DNA from: Sphingomonas sanxanigenens
GTDB lineage: Bacteria; Pseudomonadota; Alphaproteobacteria; Sphingomonadales; Sphingomonadaceae
Length of the DNA stretch: 54,529 nucleotides
Direction: 5' to 3'
Assembly: GCA_003240855.1 (NCBI GenBank)
Contig: QFNN01000006.1
Span: 1 to 54,529, forward strand
This document shows positions 49,367-54,529 of this stretch, in pieces. The notes under the pieces were generated by a model that searched no databases, was not told the DNA's origin, and saw only the letters and a list, made by a program, of their open reading frames with translations. Within the stretch, counting starts at the first letter, position 1; each line of letters begins with the position of its first letter. Position numbers and translations under genes: made by a program.

Positions 49367-49978
49367 ATGGCGAAGGTTGAGTTCCTCTTCGATTTCGGCA
49401 GCCCCAACGCCTATCTCTGCCACCGCGTGATCCCGGAGATCGAGGCGCGCACCGGCGCGACCTTCGATTATGTGCCCGTGCTCCTTGGCGGCATCTTCAG
49501 GGCGACGGGCAACCAGTCCCCCGCCACCGCCTTCGGCCATATCCGCAACAAGCCCGACTATGACGATCTGGAGATGAAGCGCTTCGTCGCACGCCACGGG
49601 CTCGCCGAGTTCCGCATGAACCCCTTCTTCCCCGTCAACACGCTGGCGCTGATGCGCGGCGCGGTCGCCGCGCAGCGGATCGGGGTGTTTGATCGCTATG
49701 TCGACGCGATGTTCGATTATATGTGGGCCGATTGCCGCAAGATGGACGATCCCGCCGTGCTGATGGCGGCGCTCGCCGAAGCCGGCCTCCCCGCGCGCGA
49801 GCTGGGCGAACTGGCGCAGGATGCCGGCGTGAAGCAGCAGTTGATCGACAACACCACCCAGGCCGTCGAACGCGGCGCCTTCGGCTCACCGACCTTCTTC
49901 GTCGACGGCGAAATCTATTTCGGCAAGGACCGCCTGCGCGAGGTGGAGGAAGCGATTCTTGGGGCGGAGGCGGTGTGA
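49367..49978 (+). CDS. 2-hydroxychromene-2-carboxylate isomerase (DsbA-like / kappa-GST fold)
   Basis: 203 residues. Thioredoxin-fold enzyme. VEFLFDFGSPNAYLCHRVIP has the Ser of the glutathione-binding site; then PVLLGGIFRATGNQSPA, the stretch PFFPVNTLALMRGAVAA, AVERGAFGSPTFFVDGEIYF and GKDRLREVEEAIL. In naphthalene degradation NahD isomerises hydroxychromene carboxylate; here there are no other aromatic-pathway genes, so it may be a general glutathione-dependent isomerase. Three nt after the SDR stop. Confidence 0.87.
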   Translation: MAKVEFLFDFGSPNAYLCHRVIPEIEARTGATFDYVPVLLGGIFRATGNQSPATAFGHIRNKPDYDDLEMKRFVARHGLAEFRMNPFFPVNTLALMRGAVAAQRIGVFDRYVDAMFDYMWADCRKMDDPAVLMAALAEAGLPARELGELAQDAGVKQQLIDNTTQAVERGAFGSPTFFVDGEIYFGKDRLREVEEAILGAEAV

Positions 49979-51450
49979 GACTGAGAGGAGGCACCCCTTG
50001 GCCACTACTACAGGATGCCTTATTGCTGCCATCTTCAAAGAAGGCGTCCATTATGACTCTATCAAAAAGTCGTATCGACAAGGCTGGGCGCTCATTAGCG
50101 CATCCCGCGGAATTGACTATGGAAATAATGGAGCTCGAGGAAGATTTCGACGAATATCGAATTTCTCATCTTGAGCCGCTCTCACTAACCACGTTAGAAC
50201 TTCAGAGTTGGCTTCATGGCTACGGCGGCGGTTACTATATTGCGCAACGCGTAAAACGCAAACCCCAAATCTTACGGAAACTACGCCGCCTAAGTGTACG
50301 CCTTACGCAGCTTCAAGACATCGGCGGATGTCGGATAATTGTAGAAAAAAACGAAGATGTTGATCGCTTGATTGCGTTCATCAAAGAGAATGTCTCGAAG
50401 TTTGATTCTTTTTCCGTTAAACGCGTAACAGATTACCGCGAAAAAGGACGCGATGAAACTGGGTATCGTTCGGCCCATCTTCTTCTAGAGAGAAGCGGTC
50501 GATCTCTTGAACTTCAGATTCGCAGTAGGATTCAGCATTACTGGGCAGAGTCAGTCGAGCGAACATCAGTAATTTATGGAAAGTACCTTAAAGAGCAAGA
50601 GGGAGACCCGATAGTAATCGAGTATTTTCAACATCTTTCTGATGTCTTTTACGAAATTGAGAGCGGCCGCGATCCGAGCGTCCAATCGAAAGTTAAGCTT
50701 GATAAGATGCGTGAAAAAGCTCAAAATATTATATATGAATCTGATAGAAATCGGATATTTGACAGTTCTGTGAATGAAGATATCGTCAGAACTCTTACTA
50801 ATACCCAAGGAAGCGAAGGAGACCTCATTAACTGGATTATGGTGTTTAATTGGAATTCTGGTGATTTCGTCACGTGGGATATCGTCGGTCGCGAGGCAGA
50901 GAGCGCAAAGGCAAAATACACCCAATACGAAAGCCAATTTTCTTCGGATGATGGATTCGAAGTTGTGATGATCGGATCTTCTGACATTGCTACGGTACGT
51001 CAAACTCATAGTCATTACTTTGGAATTGAAAAATTTGACACGATACTTGAGAGTCTCGATCAATCAATCGCTGGGTTTAAGACGAGAATGGACATAGATG
51101 TTGGGGCAAGACAGATACTTGCTTTATTGGTACGAAAAAAATATTGGGGCCGCAAAGGAGCTACAATAGACACGTTGAGAAATCATTTTGCCAAAGGAGT
51201 TAACACCTTTGATTCATCGCTATCTACGTTAAAAGACATGGGACTAATAAATATGGCGGACGCCCATTCTCCAGTTTCTTTAAATTTGAAAAAAAAATCT
51301 GAAATTGACGGGTATTTATAGTTTACGGCATCATATTATTTATATATTTAGATAGTTATAAATGTCGTATTGATAACATAATATCTGCATTGTAGTTTAT
51401 CTAGAAACACGACCCATATCATCTATCAATCGAAAAGCTGTCCTACACCC
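49979..51450 (+). mobile_element. AT-rich inserted segment carrying one gene (genomic islet)
   Basis: Between the isomerase stop and about 51450 the composition changes abruptly: frequent TTA, ATA and AAA codons and long AT runs, against a strongly GC-rich background on both sides. It holds a single gene (50053-51321) and an AT-rich tail. No integrase, transposase, terminal inverted repeat or clear flanking direct repeat was found, so the means of entry is unknown. Boundaries are estimated by eye. Confidence 0.7.
50053..51321 (+). CDS. RelA/SpoT nucleotidyltransferase-domain protein with C-terminal extension, possible toxin/defence gene
   Basis: 422 residues from ATG 50053 (AGAAGG 8 nt upstream). 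Residues about 60-180 match the (p)ppGpp synthetase fold: RVKRKPQILRKLRR (66-79, the RxKxxPxIxxKxxR ATP site), LQDIGGCRI (88-95, metal Asp89), DYREKGRDETGYRSAH (127-142, pyrophosphate-acceptor Tyr138 and His142) and LELQIRSRIQHYWAE (152-166, Glu153). No N-terminal HD hydrolase and no TGS/ACT, so it is a small synthetase or a toxSAS-like enzyme that pyrophosphorylates tRNA or nucleotides. Residues about 190-345 are uncharacterised (VVMIGSSDIATVRQTHSHYF); 350-415 look like a winged helix (ARQILALLVRKKYWG, then TFDSSLSTLKDMGLINM). No separate antitoxin gene adjoins; the tail may supply autoinhibition or sensing as in CapRel-type fusions. Composition unlike its neighbours. Confidence 0.85.
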   Translation: MTLSKSRIDKAGRSLAHPAELTMEIMELEEDFDEYRISHLEPLSLTTLELQSWLHGYGGGYYIAQRVKRKPQILRKLRRLSVRLTQLQDIGGCRIIVEKNEDVDRLIAFIKENVSKFDSFSVKRVTDYREKGRDETGYRSAHLLLERSGRSLELQIRSRIQHYWAESVERTSVIYGKYLKEQEGDPIVIEYFQHLSDVFYEIESGRDPSVQSKVKLDKMREKAQNIIYESDRNRIFDSSVNEDIVRTLTNTQGSEGDLINWIMVFNWNSGDFVTWDIVGREAESAKAKYTQYESQFSSDDGFEVVMIGSSDIATVRQTHSHYFGIEKFDTILESLDQSIAGFKTRMDIDVGARQILALLVRKKYWGRKGATIDTLRNHFAKGVNTFDSSLSTLKDMGLINMADAHSPVSLNLKKKSEIDGYL

Positions 51451-51688
51451 CCCGCACGATGCTACCTTGTCCGCCGGCGTATTCCGCCCCGCTCTTTGAC
51501 ATCGCCCGGATTCCGAAGTTGAGAATACCCCTCCAGCCTCTCAACTTTGTCAACTTCCGGAAGGCAAAACCGCGCTTTTCCGCCATTCCCTACATGAACC
51601 ATCGTCACGCTGCCTTGCTCTCCGCCCGCACCGAAAAAAGCCGGAGCAGCCACTGGATCGGCGTCGCTTATACCGCCATGCTCGTCGC
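51322..51688. other. Intergenic stretch, AT-rich left part; no supported gene
   Basis: 51322-51450 is very AT-rich and belongs to the inserted segment; it shows no clear terminator hairpin. From 51450 the normal GC-rich composition returns. Short open frames on both strands (about 51459-51692 plus, 51462-51653 minus) have no recognisable domain or ribosome site and were not called. The ybaK promoter is probably in this part. Confidence 0.5.
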
Positions 51689-52153
51689 ATGAGCCTTGAA
51701 TCGGTCCGCACCTTCCTCGCCGCGCACGCCCCCGACGTCGAGATCATCGAGCAATCCGCCAGCACCGCCACGGTGATCGAGGCCGCCGCGACGCTGGGGG
51801 TCGAGCCGGCGCGGATCGCCAAGACGCTGTCGGTGCGCGTGGGCGAAGCGGTGGTGCTGATCGTGGCGCGCGGCGATGCGCGGCTCGACAATCGCAAGGT
51901 CAAGGATGCGCTGGGCGGCCGCCCGCGGATGCTGGGCGCGGAGGAGGCCGAGGCGCTGACCGGCCATCCGGTGGGCGGCGTCTGCCCTTTCGCGCTGGCG
52001 ACGCCGATGGCGGTCTATTGCGATCTGTCGCTGCGCGATTTCGACATCGTCTATCCCGCCGCCGGATCGCGCACCAGCTCGGTCCGCATCTCGCCCGATC
52101 GCCTCGCCGAACTCACCGGCGCGCGCTGGGCGGATCTTTGCACATGCGCCTAG
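51689..52153 (+). CDS. YbaK/ProX-type aminoacyl-tRNA deacylase
   Basis: 154 residues. Hydrolyses mischarged tRNA (Cys- or Ala-tRNA-Pro type). Fold markers: ATLGVEPARIAKTLSVRVGE with the catalytic Lys, VVLIVARGDARLDNRKVKDA, and the GHPVGGVCPFALATPMAVYC loop. The end SSVRISPDRLAELTGA is also typical. Start ATG 51689. Sub-specificity (YbaK, ProXp-ala or other) cannot be set from sequence alone. Confidence 0.9.
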   Translation: MSLESVRTFLAAHAPDVEIIEQSASTATVIEAAATLGVEPARIAKTLSVRVGEAVVLIVARGDARLDNRKVKDALGGRPRMLGAEEAEALTGHPVGGVCPFALATPMAVYCDLSLRDFDIVYPAAGSRTSSVRISPDRLAELTGARWADLCTCA

Positions 52154-52162
52154 GTTCGGGTT

Positions 52163-52244
52163 CGGCTCCGGCGCACTCCCCCACCCGGCCTCCCATCCAG
52201 GATACACTCAGTGAGAGGCCGGGCGGGGGAGAGGGCCGGAGCCG
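52163..52244. repeat. Second copy of the long hairpin repeat, inverted orientation
   Basis: The left arm 52163-52195 and right arm 52212-52244 pair at 29 of 33 positions, with the 16-nt loop TCCAGGATACACTCAG. The reverse complement of this loop closely matches the loop of the copy at 47915-47996. It lies in the convergent spacer between ybaK and the rhamnonate dehydratase gene and may end transcription from both sides. Confidence 0.85.
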
Positions 52245-52262
52245 CCCGGATCAATGCCTGAA

Positions 52263-53444
52263 TCAATGCTCGAACGGCCGATGCCTCGCGATCTCCTGAT
52301 TGAGCTCGACACCGAAGCCGGGCTTGTCGAGCGCCGAGATCTTCAGCCGGCCATTTTGCGGCACCGGCTCGCCCAGCAGTTGCGGCGCGAACATCGGCAC
52401 CACTTCGGTCGGCCCGGGGTGCATCATCAGGAACTCGGCGAAGGGCGAGTTATGCCGCGTCGCCACGAAATGGTAGGAATAGACCGATGATCCGTGCGGG
52501 ATCACCAGCTTGCCGCGCGCATCGGCCAGCGCCGAGATCTTGAGCAGCTCGGTCAGCCCGCCGCACCAGCCCACATCGGGCTGGATGATGTCGCAGCATT
52601 CCATTTCCATGAGCATGCGGAAGCCCCAGCGCGTCGCCTCATGCTCGCCCGTGGTCACCAGCATGCCGCGCGGCACATTGTTGCGCAGGTCGCGATAGCC
52701 CCAGTAATCGTCGGGGTTCAGCGCTTCCTCGATCCACTTCAGCCCATGTTCGTGCGCCGCGATCGCGAGGCGCGTCGCATAGTCGAGGTCGAGCGCCATC
52801 CAGCAATCCCACATCAGCCAGAAATCAGGGCCGACGCGCTCGCGCATCTCGGCCAGTTCGGCGATGTTCTTCCGGAAGCCCTCGACGCCTTCGGCCGGGC
52901 CGTGATGAAGCGGCATCTTGCCGCCGATGAAGCCCATCTCCTTGGCCAGATCGGGGCGCGCGCCGGTGGCGTAAAAAACCAGCTCGTCGCGCACCGCGCC
53001 GCCGATCATCGCGTGGACCGGCTCGCCGCGCAACTTGCCAAGCAGGTCCCACAGCGCCAGGTCGACGCCCGAGATCGCGAACAGCGCCAGCCCGCGCCGG
53101 CCGTAAAACTGGGTCGAGAAATACATCTGGTCCCAGATCTTCTCATAGTCGGCGGGCGACTGGCCCTCGACGAAGCGCGCGAGATGCTTCTCGACGATAT
53201 AGGCGGCAGGCTCGCCTCCCGTCGTCACCGCGAAGCCGACGGTGCCGTCCTCGGCCTCGATCTCGACGACGAGCGTGCCGAGCACGTTGATGCCGAAGCT
53301 GCGCCGGCTCTGCCGATATTCGGGATAGCGCGACATCGGGGTCGCGATGTGATCGTCGATCCAGTGGCCGTCCTGCTGATCATGATAGTCGGCGCCCCCG
53401 CCGCGCAGCACATAGGCCCGAACATGCTTCACACGCGCAACCAT
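52263..53444 (-). CDS. rhmD: L-rhamnonate dehydratase (enolase superfamily)
   Basis: 393 residues. Mandelate-racemase subgroup enzyme converting L-rhamnonate to 2-keto-3-deoxy-L-rhamnonate. Close to E. coli RhmD in several blocks: IDDHIATPMSRYP, QSRRSFGINVLGTLVVEIEA, FYATGARPDLAKEMGFIGGK, WLMWDCWMALDLDYATRLA (metal Asp), TTGEHEATRWGF, DIIQPDVGWCGGLTELLKIS, VIPHGSSVYSYHFV (catalytic His), and LDKPGFGVELN. ATG 53444 with GGAGGG. A dyad in the promoter region may be its operator. Next to a lactate-oxidase-type gene. Confidence 0.95.
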   Translation of the reverse strand: MVARVKHVRAYVLRGGGADYHDQQDGHWIDDHIATPMSRYPEYRQSRRSFGINVLGTLVVEIEAEDGTVGFAVTTGGEPAAYIVEKHLARFVEGQSPADYEKIWDQMYFSTQFYGRRGLALFAISGVDLALWDLLGKLRGEPVHAMIGGAVRDELVFYATGARPDLAKEMGFIGGKMPLHHGPAEGVEGFRKNIAELAEMRERVGPDFWLMWDCWMALDLDYATRLAIAAHEHGLKWIEEALNPDDYWGYRDLRNNVPRGMLVTTGEHEATRWGFRMLMEMECCDIIQPDVGWCGGLTELLKISALADARGKLVIPHGSSVYSYHFVATRHNSPFAEFLMMHPGPTEVVPMFAPQLLGEPVPQNGRLKISALDKPGFGVELNQEIARHRPFEH

Positions 53445-53480
53445 CTAACCCTCCATCGACGCCGTTTGGCGGCTGGCGAT

Positions 53481-53495
53481 TCTCATTTTGTGAGA
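53481..53495. promoter_or_regulatory. Candidate operator upstream of rhmD
   Basis: TCTCA-TTTTG-TGAGA, 5-bp perfect arms, just downstream of a TATATA -10-like box on the minus strand (about 53504-53509). The position near the expected transcription start suits a repressor such as a GntR- or IclR-type sugar-acid regulator. The -35 is unclear. Confidence 0.4.
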
Positions 53496-53543
53496 TTGCG
53501 TCCTATATAAAGAGCAGTCCCGCGACAAGCGCGTCGGATCGGC

Positions 53544-54529
53544 TTATCGCGCCGCCAGGATCGATCCGTCGATCTTCGCCACGTCCGACACGCCGGTGAG
53601 CGTCATCGCCACGCGCATTTCGGCGGCCATGATCTCCAGCAGACGCGCGACGCCCGCTTCGCCCTCGGCGCCCAGCGCATAGGCCCAGGCGCGGCCGAGC
53701 ATCACGCCCCTTGCGCCCAGCGCGAGCATCCGCACCACGTCCAGCCCCGATCGCACCCCGCCATCGGCGAGGATGGTGAGCTTGTCGCCCACCGCCGCCG
53801 CGATCGGGGGCAGCGCCCTGGCGCTCGACAGCACGCCGTCGAGCTGCCGCCCGCCATGGTTGGAAACGACGATGCCGTCCGCGCCCAGCGCCGCCGCCTG
53901 CCGCGCATCATCGACGTCGAGAATACCCTTGATAATCAGCGGCCCGTCCCACAATTCGCGGATCCAGCCGAGATCCGCCCAGGTCACTGTCGGATCGAAA
54001 TTGCGCGCCATCCAGCCGATGAAGTCCTCAAGCCCGCTATTGGCGCCAAGCACGGGCGCGATATTGCCCAGATTGTGCGGCTTGCCGCATATGCCGACAT
54101 TCCACGCCCAATGCGGGTGCGTCATCCCCTGCAGCACGCGGCGCGGCGCAGCCCAAGGCCCCGACATGCCCGAATGACGATCGCGGTAGCGCGCGCCGGG
54201 CAGCGGCATGTCGACCGTAAAGACCAGGGCGGTGCAGCCCGCGGCCTTCGCCTGCGCGATCAGGTCGCGCATGAAGGCCCGGTCGCGAATGACGTAGAGC
54301 TGGAACCAGATCGGCCGATCAGACGCGCCCGCAACCTCCGCCACCGGGCAGACCGAAACGGTCGACAGGCAGAAGGGTATATCCGCGCGCGCCGCCGCCC
54401 GCGCCGCCTGCACTTCGCCGCGCCGGGCATACATGCCGCTCAGCCCCACCGGGCCAAGCCCGACCGGCAATGCCTGCCGCATACCGAACAGGCTCGTCTC
54501 CAGCCGGACATCCGCCGTGCCGGTCAGCA
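53544..54529 (-). CDS. lldD: FMN-dependent alpha-hydroxy acid dehydrogenase (L-lactate dehydrogenase type), N-terminus beyond window
   Basis: The frame reads in from the right edge with no start (…TADVRLETSLFGMRQALPVG), so the N-terminal part is missing; about 328 residues are seen. TIM-barrel FMN oxidase: PVGLGPVGLSGMYARRGEVQ, PIWFQLYVIRDRAFM, FTVDMPLPGARYRDRHSG, GPLIIKGILDVDDARQAAAL, the substrate/FMN motif VVSNHGGRQLDGVLSS, and ILADGGVRSGLDVVRMLALG. Oxidises L-lactate or a related 2-hydroxyacid to the keto acid. Beside rhmD it may consume lactate formed from rhamnose-derived lactaldehyde; this link is inferred. Confidence 0.9.
   Translation of the reverse strand, partial: LTGTADVRLETSLFGMRQALPVGLGPVGLSGMYARRGEVQAARAAARADIPFCLSTVSVCPVAEVAGASDRPIWFQLYVIRDRAFMRDLIAQAKAAGCTALVFTVDMPLPGARYRDRHSGMSGPWAAPRRVLQGMTHPHWAWNVGICGKPHNLGNIAPVLGANSGLEDFIGWMARNFDPTVTWADLGWIRELWDGPLIIKGILDVDDARQAAALGADGIVVSNHGGRQLDGVLSSARALPPIAAAVGDKLTILADGGVRSGLDVVRMLALGARGVMLGRAWAYALGAEGEAGVARLLEIMAAEMRVAMTLTGVSDVAKIDGSILAAR

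Noticed and set aside
49959..50174. 71-codon frame with a ribosome-site-like GAGGAGG and TTG at 49999, possible antitoxin for the RelA/SpoT gene
   Set aside because: It overlaps the start of the RelA/SpoT gene in another frame, has no recognisable domain, and its composition is inconsistent. A true antitoxin could not be supported.
51459..51692. 77-codon plus frame and 63-codon minus frame after the AT-rich islet
   Set aside because: No ribosome site, no domain, overlap each other and the ybaK start region.

Overview
The window is about 54.5 kb of high-GC chromosome from an alphaproteobacterium, most probably a sphingomonad (Sphingomonas or a close relative). Grounds: a COQ9-type ubiquinone protein, a CBP3-like ubiquinol-cytochrome c chaperone, a CobS/CobT pair next to a J-domain protein and a BolA protein, an H+-pumping pyrophosphatase, a riboflavin operon with a RibB carrying a degenerate GTP cyclohydrolase II domain, and frequent TTG starts. 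The assignment is inferred from gene content and not from a marker-gene alignment.

Layout. 1-5.9 kb: a partial SnoaL-like gene behind a strong palindrome, hisN, prs, nadE and gltX. 5.9-10.6 kb: a TonB-like protein with a possible Zur box, then ribD-ribE-ribB(X)-ribH with two small membrane proteins. 10.7-14.9 kb: cytochrome P450, old yellow enzyme, a DMT transporter and COQ9. 15-20 kb: feoAB, ssb, bamE, a cytochrome bc1 chaperone and a DUF177 protein. 20-28 kb: maeB, mutS, cutA, rpmB, a phytase-like esterase and a glycine-zipper protein. 28-37 kb: an SDR, cobT-cobS-J domain on the minus strand, and bolA-NUDIX-pirin-hydrolase-LtrA on the plus strand. 37-42 kb: hisG-hisD-nusB-(acyltransferase)-thiL. 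42-48 kb: hppA, an isolated DNA methyltransferase with a nuclease-like C-terminus, infA-maf-RNase E/G-yacG, and tRNA-Phe(GAA). 48-50 kb: a divergent MarR/SDR/isomerase locus with a clear operator. 50-51.4 kb: an AT-rich island carrying one gene with a RelA/SpoT nucleotidyltransferase domain. 51.7-54.5 kb: ybaK, an L-rhamnonate dehydratase and a partial lldD-type oxidase.

How the genes work together. Most are core housekeeping genes in compact operons with ATGA or TGATG overlaps: histidine (hisN, hisG, hisD), riboflavin (ribD, ribE, ribB, ribH), ferrous iron import (feoAB), and translation (gltX, rpmB, infA, tRNA-Phe). The rhamnonate dehydratase and the flavin 2-hydroxyacid oxidase at the right end would fit non-phosphorylated rhamnose degradation through lactaldehyde and lactate.

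The best candidate for a novel system is the RelA/SpoT-domain protein at 50053-51321. Its base composition is foreign, its synthetase motifs are intact, it has no HD hydrolase domain, and it has a roughly 230-residue C-terminal extension ending in a winged-helix-like segment. That architecture would suit a self-contained toxin/sensor, possibly anti-phage. The methyltransferase-nuclease fusion at 44028-45671 is a second defence-like candidate. A family of long hairpin elements with 33-nt arms (47915-47996 and 52163-52244, plus two half copies) and several operator-like palindromes are also reported. No transposase, integrase, prophage or CRISPR array was seen.
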